A DNA stretch of 64,000 nt from Terebella lapidaria (lineage: Eukaryota; Annelida; Polychaeta; Terebellida; Terebellidae), in NCBI GenBank assembly GCA_949152475.1, contig OX424559.1:19809809-19873808 (forward strand). The letters are read 5' to 3'. The position numbers and the translations under genes are program-made. A model generated the notes under the pieces. The model saw only the letters and a program-made list of their open reading frames with translations. It had not been told where the DNA came from and did not search any database. Each line of letters opens with the position of its first letter. Positions within the stretch are counted from its first letter, which is position 1. Of this stretch, positions 32,901-41,081 are shown in pieces.

Positions 32901-34095
32901 CGCTTATTATCGACTTTACAGCTTAGGAATCAATTGTGAACATATAGGGAATGATATATGCTGAATATTCTCGTGACTTTTAATTTGACCTTTGACCTCA
33001 TTTTCAAGGTCACATGACAAAATGGCTAATATTTCGCTTATTATCGACTTTACAGTTTAGAAATCACTTGTGACCATATAGGAAATGATATATGCTGAAT
33101 ATTTTCATGACCTTGAATTTGACCCTGACCTCATATCAGCGACTTAACAGCTTAGGAATCAATTGTGAACATATAGGAAATGATATATGCTGAAAATTCT
33201 CATGACCTTGAATTTGACCTTTGACCTCATTTCCAAGGTCACAGGACAAAATGGCTGATAACTCGCTTATTATCGACTTTACAGCTTAGGAATCAATTGT
33301 GAACATATAGGAAATGATATATGCTGAAAATGCTCGTGACCTTGAATTTGACCTTTGACCTATTTTCAAGGTCACAGGACAAAATGGCCAATATCTTGCT
33401 TATTAGCGACTTTACAGCTTAGGAATTAATTGTGAACATAATGGAAATGATATATGCTGAAAATTGTCATGACCTTGAATTTGACCTTTGACCTCATTTT
33501 CAAGGTCAACAGGACAAAATGGCTAATATCTTGCTTATTATCGACTTTACAGCTTAGGAATCAATTGTGAACATATAGGAAATGATATATTCTGAATATT
33601 TTAATGATATTGAATTTGACCTTTGACCTAAATTTCAAGGGCAGTCATGTTATTTTCAAAGTCAGATTACAAAATGGCTTATATCTCGCTTATTATCAAA
33701 TTTACAGCTTAGGGGTCCATAGTAAACATATGGGAAATGATGTATGCTGAATAGTTTGGTGATCTAGAATTTAACCTTTGATCCCATTTTCACGGTTAGA
33801 GATATGGCGATTTCAGTGGTCACCTTGAATTTGACTTTCAACTTTCTCGGCTTAACTCTGCATATTTCTCCGGTAACCTTACTAGCCCATTGGGCTAATT
33901 TTTTAGATAAATCAATGTTGAACTGCAGTCATATGAATGATTTTACGTCAAATACAAAAAAAAATTATCTCATAAAATTTCCTTAATCCGTTTATTTTCC
34001 AGGTGGTTGTCAAAAATGCAAAACAAGCACAAAAGTCAACGGACGGCAAGAAACAACTCGCACTCGATTCATTCTTCAAGAAGAAACAAGCATGA
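9965..34095 (+). CDS. MUTYH: Adenine DNA glycosylase MUTYH (15 exons placed, 5' exon missing)
   Basis: This enzyme removes adenine mispaired with 8-oxoguanine in nuclear and mitochondrial base-excision repair. Exons follow GT/AG rules at 9965-10083, 11855-11894, 12457-12530, 12742-12783, 13067-13138, 13616-13736, 13989-14086, 14847-14991, 15283-15364, 15697-15748, 16155-16294, 16530-16678, 16879-17040, 19885-19911 and 34003-34095 (TGA). Every junction phase agrees except exon 6, which is 121 nt where 114 would keep frame. Order of parts: N-terminal [11 protein letters not shown], glycosylase domain, iron-sulfur loop, linker, MutT-like domain, PCNA motif. The initiating exon is not identified. 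Introns carry many mobile elements and the last spans 14.1 kb. The assignment is very secure; whether this allele is functional is open because of exon 6. Confidence 0.95.
10273..11824 (+). mobile_element. Family 1 Helentron/pearl-like element in a MUTYH intron
   Basis: It starts with GGGCATTTCGGCAGAAATGC and a T tract, then a leader with the GGATCCGAGGTCCGTGAGGA hairpin segment (near-duplicate blocks at about 10445 and 10758). About six 147-bp units follow, and it ends with the ATGCCTCCGAGGCAT hairpin and GACGTCTAG at 11822. It carries no protein gene. It ends about 30 bases before the acceptor of MUTYH exon 2 (11855), close enough to affect branch-point choice. Confidence 0.8.
15283..19911 (+). 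CDS. MUTYH: MUTYH linker and MutT-like C-terminal domain exons
   Basis: Exon 9 is a polar linker ([12 protein letters not shown]). Exon 10 gives [14 protein letters not shown], matching the conserved linker cysteines of animal MUTYH. Exon 11 starts with [13 protein letters not shown] and enters the NUDIX-like fold. Exon 12 holds [17 protein letters not shown], which helps read 8-oxoguanine. Exon 13 holds [12 protein letters not shown] and [20 protein letters not shown]. Exon 14 is only 27 nt (VFKAAQQTK). All phases are consistent. Two TTAA-flanked elements lie in the intron between exons 13 and 14. Confidence 0.92.
17178..18063. mobile_element. TTAA-flanked MITE-like element 1
   Basis: Ends are AGTCTAACTAGAGT (left) and its near complement ACTCTAGTTAGGCT (right). 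Inverted similarity extends inward for roughly 100 bases (CCTGATCATTTTGGTTTTTACA against TGTAAAAACAGAAATGATCC). TTAA lies at 17174-17177 and 18064-18067. No transposase is present. TTAA target use fits piggyBac- or Kolobok-type transposition; the superfamily is not decided. Confidence 0.7.
18068..19753. mobile_element. TTAA-flanked MITE-like element 2 with about 190-bp internal repeats
   Basis: Terminal inverted repeats AGATAAACCCGGGTGTTCA (left) and, on the other strand, AGGTAAACCCGGGTGTTCA (right) are bounded by TTAA at 18064-18067 and 19754-19757. The left TTAA is also the right TTAA of element 1. The interior holds several diverged units with GATATGTCACCACGCTTNTTTT (about 18165, 18605, 19005 and 19390). 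There is no coding frame. Confidence 0.72.
21402..21544. repeat. DIRS left inverted terminal repeat
   Basis: It matches 27753-27900 in inverse orientation almost base for base (ACATAGGAGTTCTCCATAG, CATTTGGAAAATGGGCTAGA, CACGTGACCGGATGGTGACG). The few differences are single-base indels near the outer end. Confidence 0.9.
21636..24180 (+). CDS. DIRS gag-like protein (zinc-ribbon N-terminus, two frames)
   Basis: The N-terminal part reads in frame from 21636, or from the ATG at 21747 that directly precedes [11 protein letters not shown]. Cysteine/histidine pairs (CAQC, HSECIAC, CGLC) form the zinc-binding module usual at the start of DIRS gag. Past about 22090 the similarity-bearing frame changes. 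From about 22688, after a strong acceptor-like TTTCTCTTTGCAG, the second frame gives an acidic then Lys-rich gag body ([34 protein letters not shown]). A spliced intron containing the GC-palindrome block (22285-22625) would explain the switch; this is inference. The gag body frame has no stop before 26231, so its end is unclear. Confidence 0.7.
23922..26297 (+). CDS. DIRS pol: reverse transcriptase and RNase H
   Basis: The frame is open from 23922; conserved sequence starts near 24200. RT motifs in order: [31 protein letters not shown] (first catalytic Asp), [27 protein letters not shown] (YLDD box at about 24855). RNase H follows with [25 protein letters not shown] and [13 protein letters not shown], giving the D-E-D set, then [19 protein letters not shown]-terminal DIRS-specific region has [19 protein letters not shown] and [14 protein letters not shown]. 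All residues needed for activity appear present and the frame is uninterrupted. It overlaps the recombinase frame at its 3' end. Confidence 0.92.
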   Translation: MSWPVRRSRSRPVSVSRRRSPSVWPPLFRRTPPLPPSLHRPSPRRRRRRSPFRGPLPAVKRPRSRSTRASPSQQGRRSPPPPQQVSTSQNQLPAMDPAIPRAVPPSFQNSSEPVGARLTNYWQEWQTLGASQWIVSVLRRGFRIQFSQRPALATEPIPFSLPGAHAKRLALSLEIADMLAKNALEKVGISSPGYYSILFLTPKSSGGWRPVIDLSALNRHVKTPKFAMETAESIRLSLPKNSWVVSLDLKDAFFHIPIHPVSRKYLRFVHRGTVYQFRALPFGLSPAPWIFTMVVKELQILAHKEGILLYQYLDDWIVYHQSPEVLTRHLQWVLDLCKRMGLLVNLQKSELTPAQDFVFVGYRYKTQLGMVFPTEERLSKIRSLLRRFLDEPSQSAQIWQSMLGLLAATEKLVPYGRLHMRELQIDLRSQWIAATDCPQQPVVLSPAGKASILWWMSATNLTRGSPFRQPPPSKHLFTDASTEGWGAHLDFKEVSGVWTEPESSWHINRLELEAVSLALAHWEEECAGRAVLVSTDNSTVVAYINKQGGTKSVTLCRQATTLLLWCRSRNIHLRARHILGRLNVLADQLSRRGQIQPTEWSLHPQVFSSLCLRWDRPTVDLFATRWNNKLPVFVSPLPDPLAMSIDALSTDWDGLFGYAYPPAILLPKVLAKIRSHTCRILLVAPYQPQRPWFPELLGLLVDQPVALPPRDDLLKQPRAQLFHSRPASLNLHVWLLSSDPFAQRDFLQKCPVGSPALIETHPWEFMSLNGESSLLGAMAGRLIHSMPLLRQ
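26100..27184 (+). CDS. DIRS tyrosine recombinase with one internal TGA
   Basis: Integrates the circular DNA copy in place of a DDE integrase. Conserved N-terminal sequence is already visible in this frame before TGA 26231-26233 ([20 protein letters not shown]). It continues after it ([20 protein letters not shown]), so the stop is a point break within the gene and not its start. The catalytic domain holds Arg in [11 protein letters not shown], the H-x-x-R box HDVRA, the CSWQSHNTF segment and the nucleophile Tyr in FTSFYLRDL, all in canonical order; stop at 27182-27184. The start overlaps pol in another frame. TGA in place of an arginine-type codon fits a CpG transition; this is inference. Confidence 0.85.
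27596..27710. repeat. DIRS internal complementary region
   Basis: The first part complements the left terminus (GTGTTTTGGAGGTAAGATAT, then AGGCATATAACTG). The second part complements the right terminus (TGGCTGTTTTATGTTAATAA through CTTACCTCCAAAACACATT). The two meet within CTGG at about 27639, which defines the element ends. Confidence 0.88.
27753..27942. repeat. DIRS right inverted terminal repeat and outer end
   Basis: Inverse of the left repeat from GACGAGAATGACGTCACC to TTTTGGAGGTAAG. It is followed by an outer segment (AGTATAGTATATAACACTAG to AACATAAAACAGCCA) that is unique to this end and is found again in the internal complementary region. Confidence 0.9.
29220..29960. repeat. 35-bp minisatellite
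   Basis: Core GACTCTGGTTCTCCGGCTGG recurs at 29253, 29288, 29323 and onward, about every 35 bases for some 20 diverged units. TGCAGGGGTC and GGAATGGTCA alternate as the spacer. Because 35 is not a multiple of three, the translated repeats on the - strand rotate frames and are not a gene. Confidence 0.8.
31438..33903 (+). mobile_element. Family 2 tandem-repeat element, intact ends, in MUTYH intron
   Basis: It starts AGGTTACCGGACC with the same terminal hairpin as the copy at 20071, and begins immediately after that copy's 3' end. It ends CCGGTAACCT-TAC and TAGCCCATTGGGCTAA at about 33903. The core (31930-33800) has about 14 units of roughly 130 bp containing GACCTTGAATTTGACCTTTG, TTTTCAAGGTCACAGGAC, and CAATTGTGAACATATAGGAA. 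It is non-coding. The terminal design parallels family 1 (5' hairpin, subterminal inverted repeat, 3' hairpin, tandem core). Confidence 0.75.
34003..34095 (+). CDS. MUTYH: MUTYH terminal exon with PCNA-interacting motif
   Basis: Thirty codons follow the TTTCCAG acceptor, with TGA at 34093-34095. The sequence is Lys/Gln-rich and ends [23 protein letters not shown] fits the PIP-box pattern Q-x-x-[LIM]-x-x-[FY]-[FY] that docks MUTYH on PCNA and couples repair to replication. The exon lies 14 kb from the previous one. Confidence 0.88.
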   Translation: MVVKNAKQAQKSTDGKKQLALDSFFKKKQA

Positions 34096-34102
34096 TTTTC
34101 TT

Positions 34103-34176
34103 GTCAGTGTTCTAGTGGCATAGTGGGCAAGGTGTCGGATTTGAAATCCAAAGGTTATGGGTTTGAGTCTCTGACT
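34103..34176 (+). repeat. tRNA-Ser-like SINE head in the MUTYH 3' UTR
   Basis: GTCAG pairs with CTGAC as an acceptor-like stem. TGGCATAGTGGGCAAGG resembles box A and the D arm. GGATTTGAAATCC forms an anticodon stem with TGA in the loop, and GGGTTTGAGTCT resembles box B. The extra arm and acceptor stem are imperfect, so it is more likely a tRNA-Ser-derived SINE or pseudogene than a working tRNA. It begins 7 bases after the MUTYH stop codon. Confidence 0.5.
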
Positions 34177-37100
34177 AGACTGCATGCCATGTGCTTTCAG
34201 TGTGACATTTCTAGTACATCGTGTACACGTACTCCCCCAGAATGAATAAATGTGTTCAAATTTTCCATTCGAATGAATTTGTCACCCATAGTGTGTGTGA
34301 ATTTTTGTGATAATTTCCAGTTTATCCAAAATTATGTTTGATTACTGAGAACTAATTGTTAACTAGTGTATGGACAGGAAATTAATTTTTGATATGTTTT
34401 ATATTCTTGATGTTAATGAATTTTTTATTCATAGTTTGATAACGTAAAAGGTATTTTGATGGATCGTATGGCTGATGGATGGAAAGTATTGGCTACTGCG
34501 AAGCCAAACCTAAGATCATGTGAAACATTTAAACTTGAATTCGTTGTCGAAATATATGACAAATTACAAAAGATATGTGTGTGTTCAATTCAGATGTGCT
34601 TTTTCAGGTTACATGTAAAAATTGATTGTTATCCTCAACATTAATCTAAAACAACTGACATTTTTTGAAACACAGCATATATATTATCATGAAATGGATA
34701 ATTTTTGTATATGTAATAGGTGGAGGTGGGATCTTTTTCATTGTCTAAGTTATGATAAATATACACATTTACACTAATCTGAACATATAAGTGGATAATT
34801 TAACAATTTTGACAATACTAAGAAACTGATTACCGGCAACTAACATGGATGTATCGATCTGATCAATATCATTGCTAAATCATGGTGTGAAAGAAAACAA
34901 TTTTGTGTTCATCATAATGTACAACTGTTGATGTTGATGTTGCACTTCTTTGGTCATAACGTACCAACTATTTCGACAGCAAGAAGAAATCCATATTTAT
35001 GTATTCTTATGTAATGTATACATATATGGCTTTATGTGACTATAATAAATAAATGTATTTTTATTGGTTCATTTATATTTCAAATATAGTCCAAGGGTAC
35101 TGTAACTCGCCGGACAGTTTACCAGGTTACAGGTATCATATCCAGATATTGCAAAAAATTATCTCATCCCAATGTAGCATTGTCTCGAGAGGGACTAATT
35201 TATGGTTTTTGTGTTGAAAATTACTTTGAATTTGAGCACTCCAGTCAACTTTGAGTAAATGCAAGGTAACCAAAAAATGCTTCATATTTGACCTCCAGTC
35301 TGTTCGTAATATAAATATAAACTATGTCAGAACATTTTGTGGCCGACATAGTTCCAAGTTTGAGTACTCGAGCCCATTGTAGGTCAAGTTCAAAGTGTCA
35401 AGATCCAGCATATGTACCAGTAAGACTTCATGGTTGTTCAGAGTACAAACCTGAGCTCTTCAAAATATATGTGCCGCCAATGACCAATCTTCACATGCGT
35501 TGTGAACATATGAATAACGTTCAATTTGAGTATTTAGTATTAGCTTGAGTCAAGCTGGAGATTATGTTTAAATTCATATCTGACTTCCTGTGTGCTCATA
35601 AAAGTATCTACAAGTACAGTGGCCAGTTGACACTTTCAGGTCAGACGTGATACCTCCTTGATGTTCAACACGCATGTTATTTGAGGTCAAGCTCAGAGTA
35701 TCTGAAAGATCAACCATTAATATATCACTACCGGTATGTTCATAACACATTATGGTCATGTGTACGAGTACACTTCCAACAATTTGCTAAGGAGCGACCA
35801 GAAACTCGGGCAATTGTACATGTGTTTCTGGGGAGGGGGGGGGGGGGATATTTCGAATAAAAAAAGAAACTTACAAAAGTGATAGTAAATAAACAATGCG
35901 AGCCTGATTGCTGTTCAAGGATAGCACACATTCGAATATGACAATAACTCGTCACAGAATGCTCACATAAGAAACAGTACATTCCTGTGCAAAATACTGA
36001 AAATGTATCATTTTGCTCCTTGGCGATCAATTCACACATTTTAGGTCTGTGACACTAGGTCAGCTGTGACCCCGATGGTAACGTCAAGCATCCAGGGACT
36101 ATCACAAGGTCCCAAGCTGGACGTTTTTCGTCAACAAATGGCCACCAGTTTCAATAATAAAAAAATTGGAATGTTCTCTCCTCCTTAAAAGTGCAGCAAA
36201 ATCCATTAAAGCTTTAAGCCACTTAACCGGATGCACTTGTCATGAGTGGTTCGGCCATCATAACAGTAACAAACATTATTTTGCAACACACATTTTTTTC
36301 AGAAGAAGCCAACCGTTATCACTTTGCGAGGTGTTCCCCACCAGATGGATGTGCTAAGCAAAACTGCACCAACTTTGGAATAGAAACAGTGTTCTTCAAA
36401 ACAATATTGGGACATTATTAAAGTCAATCTGCAGATGCCAGCACATCATTGTTGTCAGCTGAATCAGCATAATAACTCTTGGGTCAGGTGCAGGCAAGGA
36501 CCATGCCGCATGGCGCAGCCAAACATTACTTTAGTGCCGTGAACAGGATTATTTCTAACGACGAACGCATTGCAGCCTCCTTGTACAAGTCATGATCCCT
36601 TGTCTCGTGTCAAAAACGTCTTTCCCTCATGTCAAATGACCAGTACCTGAAATGTCAGCAGACGTAAGTTTGGAGTAGAACACACGCTCACAAGCCCAAA
36701 ACAGCTTGTACATGAGAGCTCTGGCTCCGCAAGAAAGCACATGGATGACATGTGCTATGGCCAACAAGGTCAGCAACCACTGCGGTTGATGAGATGTCTG
36801 GCTTGAGTGTGAGAAGAGGGTCCAGCGATGAACAGTCCCTATGATGCCTGAATTGTTAATACGGAAGCCACGACTTTTGATTGGTGCCCCTGCGGGCATT
36901 TGGAACAAGGTCCCTCAGGCACATTCTTCAGCACAGACCAGACCCTGTTTACATATAGTCTGTCTATGCAGACACACGAGTGTCATATGATGTGGACCAC
37001 CGCCACGAACGTGGACCATATATTATGGCCTTGATGTAGCCGATCACCTCTGTCACACCTTGGGCCAGTTGGTTCTGTTCAGCCGGTACGAGAGTAGGCG

Positions 37101-38378
37101 CCAGGATGGGGACTCATTCACCATATCCGCCCTGATAGCATCCGAGGAAATGCCAGATTGAAGACAGGGGCTAATTTAGATACCTATCTCGGAATCGAGC
37201 TCTTGCAGGCCCTGCCATGAACCCTGGGTATTCCCTGCCAGCTGCTGTGGCAATCACTACAGTCAGACCTTTGGTACAGTTTCCAGCCACTGTGTCCCCA
37301 CCCGTGCATAGTATGCACTGCATACCCCAGGCTACCAGGGATCTTCACCTGTGTCAAAACTGGACTATTGCACTCACTCCAGCGTCTGCCATTCGAAGTA
37401 GCACCACTTCTGACTTCAGGGCAGGGTTTATTCCGAAACCCTATCGACTAGCAGAAAATCATGACCTTGGCCAGGCAAATGTACCCCGCCTGTCCACAGA
37501 AATTTCTTCAAGAATTCGACAGAGCAACATCCAAGCCATCCAAGCCACTGACAATGCAGGAAGATAAACGCCTGAGACTGAACCCGCTCTCCAGTCAGTC
37601 GTTTGACAGTACAAGATCTCCGCCACTGGAAAGTCCAGCATCACCTATACCTCCTCAATGCATCCACAAGTAACATAAAACCCATGGAATGGTGGTCTGA
37701 CGAGACAACAAGATCAACGTGCTGTGATGTCCTGCACATGATGACGACTCACTAGAAGACGAGTTCCCTCCCAAAATTGATGGAAGCTCATTCAAACGCA
37801 GAATGAGCCTTGTTCAGAGTGAAATTCAGGAAAAAAGAAGTGCCGAAAGAGGAGGTAGCGAAAGAAAAATTGATTAAAGTCTACCAAGGACTGGCAAATT
37901 GCATCTATCTGCTCCAGAGAAGTCAAATTCATGGGAAAATTGGAAAGGTGGTTGAAGAATAACGAGTGTGAGGAGCTACATTTGAAGATGTACTTAACAT
38001 GGCTATCATGATAAAACATGAGATGTCCAAGACCCAGAGGTGCGTGAAATGGCTTTAAAGTACCTGTTACATCATGCTATGGAATATACACCTGATTTGA
38101 GCGAAGATGAAGTAGAAGTAGAAATGAAGACGGGATTATGGAGATGTACAAAACCATGGTAAAGATGAGTCATTTGTTGTGAAAAAGCATGATCCACATG
38201 AAAAAGTACATGGATCGGTGAGCCAACTTTGAGGAAGCGCTGAATTTGTCAATGGAGAAACTCAATCATGTATTCAATGATATTATAGAGCCGGAAGAAG
38301 AGGACTCCATGGATGAGGACGTTGAATATCGAATTGCTGCATAATGAGGCCTACCTTATGTCTACCACTAGTATGATA
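34177..38378. other. No gene recognised (MUTYH 3' flank and unassigned sequence)
   Basis: AATAAA-type signals occur at about 34244 and 35046 and could end MUTYH transcripts. The stretch 35080-36040 contains diverged, repeated GTTCATAACACAT / TTGTGAACATATGAA-like phrases. The stretch 36040-38340 has higher GC and several 60-115 codon frames (for example 37217-37567). None carries a motif I can name; it may be a decayed mobile element. Confidence 0.4.
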
Positions 38379-38766
38379 ATTAAGGCATTTCGGCAGAAAT
38401 GCCTTTATGGTTTTAGCAGAATTTAGATTGCCTTGACGGATCCTTGTCAAATTTTCACCACAAGTCAGAAATGATATGTGGAAGAACCCTATTCTTTTTG
38501 AGCCGGATCGGAGGTCCGTGAGGTCCGTGAGGATGAAATCAAGGCTAATTATGAGACTTGGTTTCCGGACGATAACTGGAAAAATATTTATGCAATAGTT
38601 GCAGAACTCTGCATGGAGGTTCATATGCCACCAGGGAAGAACCCTATTGATTTTGGGATCGATCCGTCAAACGACCTTTGACCTAGAGGTCAAAATAATT
38701 TTTTGCTGAGTCATCCTTGAGGCATCCTGCATATCTCGGAAACGGTGCGTCGTAGAGCGAAACGAA
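38379..38766 (+). mobile_element. Family 1 Helentron/pearl-like element, 3'-truncated
   Basis: It has the 5' end TTAAGGCATTTCGGCAGAAA, leader with GGTCCGTGAGGATGAAATCA, and TTTGACCTAGAGGTCAAA at about 38677. Similarity stops inside the first repeat unit (TCGTAGAGCGAAACG) at about 38766. There is no 3' hairpin. Confidence 0.75.
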
Positions 38767-38789
38767 CATATAAAAATGACCCAGACATT

Positions 38790-38965
38790 TCTAAACTCCA
38801 TTTGACCTCACAAAGGTCACTTCCGGTCTCACGAGAAAAAATCGTGCTGGGGGTAGAAGTACATGCCACATCAATCAGACCAGCTGTATAAGCGGCCTCT
38901 ACCCTGAACAGTAAACCAGCCAGGTGGTTGCATGACTCATGAAGTCTGAAAACAATTGGCATAAT
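38790..38965 (-). pseudogene. SWIM zinc-finger fragment of a SAP/SWIM/YqaJ-type protein
   Basis: The - strand reads SCNHLAGLLFRVEAAYTAGL, then IDVACTSTP. This matches the C-x-H half of a SWIM zinc finger and the region after it in YqaJ-type invertebrate proteins, as I recall them. The first cysteine pair is not visible and the frame decays at both sides. The fragment abuts a truncated family 1 element and points away from the YqaJ exon at 39429, so it is an inverted or independent relic. Confidence 0.5.
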
Positions 38966-39428
38966 ACATAAATACCAAGGAATATCATAGATCCGATAGC
39001 ATCTTACTCCACACCAATTATAAGGGGGGTTAGTGGATAGTTCCAGCTGCCAAAACAGCAGTGGTTTTGGGAGAAGTATTCCACTTCAACTTCATCCAGC
39101 CATGTGCAGGCAAAACCAGTGAGTGACTTTGTTGTATACTCCGAATGAGTTTGCAGAACGGAGAAGTCAATGATACATAATCATGATAATACACCAAACC
39201 TTGTTAGTACCTTTTGAGTGCATCCATTCGTAATAATTTTAGTTTCCGTATTAAAATAGAAATACAATGTACACTTGGGAAACTACCTACATTTAAGGAC
39301 ACTGTATTATCAATTTTTGTAAATATTTATAGATATCTATAACACTTTCACTATTCATTTAGTGAGTGAAGGATTTTCATGTTGAAAATTTAGAGCAATA
39401 TACATTCTTTTATACACGATTGTTTCAG

Positions 39429-40603
39429 AGTCTCGTCCTCTTGTGTCACAAGAAAAGCGGGAATTCAAGCCTTTTGCCAATGCAGACAGTGAAGTGGATC
39501 GTCGAAACAACTTGATGACAAGACTGTCGAAAAGCAAGCCAAAGTCAGCAGTATCACAGATTTGGTTGGCGGAAAATGAGTCGTCAGATGTTCAAGGCAC
39601 ACGCCAGTCCCGAACTCAGACACTGGAGCCAGTCAGCATGTACCTTGAGGATTACATTTTGAGCAAGACGATACACAGAGCAACTGAACCACAAGAGAAA
39701 GTTTTGTTCATGAAGGAGAACATGCCAAAAGCTATATATGCTGATATCCAGTGTATTGCTCAGTTGACAGTACAGCAAGGTGATGACTCGTGGGTGAGGG
39801 CTCGTCGTGGCAGAATAACAGCCTCCAACTTCGGTAAAGTCCAGTCGCGCCATATCACCTTGCTTGATCCCAAGTCGCACAGAAGCAAAGATCCTGGCCC
39901 AATATTGGTAGACCTCATGGGCTATAAGCCACCGGATCCAAGTTTGACACCCCTGCGGTATGGTCGTGACAACGAAGTTCCAGCCCGTTCAGCCTACGTC
40001 AAACATCAAGCACAAGAAGGACACGTCAATGTGAGAATAGACTTGGCTGGTTTGTATGTCAGTAAAGAACATATCTTCCTTGGTGCAAGTCCAGATCTGC
40101 TGGTTGCTTGTGATTGCTGTGGTGAAGGTCTGGCAGAGATTAAATGTCCACTGACACTACAAAGCACAACTTCAATCAAGTCATCACCCCCAAGCTTCAT
40201 GCACGTTACAGATGATGAGGTACAACTCAAGGTTGAACATGCATACTTCGCACAGATTCAGGGACAGATGGCAATCCTTGGTCGAAACTGGTGCGACTTC
40301 GTTGTCTACTGCCCAAACGATCTACTGGTGCAGCGTGTTGACTTCGACAAAGTTTATTGGGACAAACTTTGCGGCCATCTTGTGGACTTTTACTGGGAAT
40401 ATGTTCTTTTGGAGACGATCACACATGCACATAAACCTGCAGAACAAGTCAAGGCTGTACAGGATAAGTACAAGCGCAGCAACTATTTGGCACGTAGAGC
40501 ACCACCTGCGACCAACTTGAGAGCAGATGCCGATGAAGCCATATGCACAGTGGCCTGTAATGTTGTTCTTGGTGGAGAACTAGATTCTGACTGGTATATG
40601 TAA
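39429..40603 (+). CDS. YqaJ-type viral recombinase/exonuclease domain exon
   Basis: The frame is open through an acceptor (TTGTTTCAG|AG, 39428/39429) and has no ATG near its start, so it looks like a 3' terminal exon; stop at 40601-40603. The YqaJ fold (PD-(D/E)xK, lambda-exonuclease-like) is shown by DDSWVRARRGRITASNFGKV, RYGRDNEVPARSAYVKH, the Asp in LGASPDLLV, the E-x-K in AEIKCPL and FAQIQGQMAILGR. All catalytic positions I can recognise are kept. It converges on the transposase gene at 41082-42827, separated by about 480 bases. This pairing resembles ISL2EU-type transposons, which as I recall carry a YqaJ nuclease beside the transposase. It may process DNA ends during transposition (inference). 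Confidence 0.8.
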
Positions 40604-41081
40604 ATGTCACTGTTATCTGCAATGTATCGCTGGTTCCATAGATAAAATTTGTTTTTTGTCAATTTGCACGAATGATGAATACAGTCTTGATAGTTCCAAG
40701 AATAAACGTACATGTAATTTCATTATTAAGGGGTTTGGTGACACTGATAGGATGATTGTTCATGTAAAATACATCCACAAATATTCTTGTTGTTCATGTC
40801 ATTACATCAACTAAAATTCTTGTGCAAAGTTCCATTATTATGTTGGATGACACTGGTGTTAGTCAATTGACTTGTAAAGTACAAGCAGGTCTTATGTATT
40901 TCTGGTACAAGTATGTGTATTCATCATTGTTCAGGTAAAATAAATTACAAATATTTGCAAATTATGTTTTAATGTTTGTTATCATACAGTGATACTGTGT
41001 TATCACTAAAAGTGAAATGACAACTTATTCTATATATTCAGGTCTTTTATTTTCTATACACTTCTGATACATTTGTGTTAT
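40604..41081. other. Spacer between convergent YqaJ and transposase genes
   Basis: AT-rich and non-coding. AATAAA-type signals for both strands are present (AATAAACG at about 40702; TTTATT at about 41046 for the - strand), as expected between two converging 3' ends. Confidence 0.5.

Noticed and set aside
37217..37673. Possible gene in 36-38 kb
   Set aside because: Two overlapping frames without motif, acceptor or donor support; possibly a decayed element, so left unassigned.
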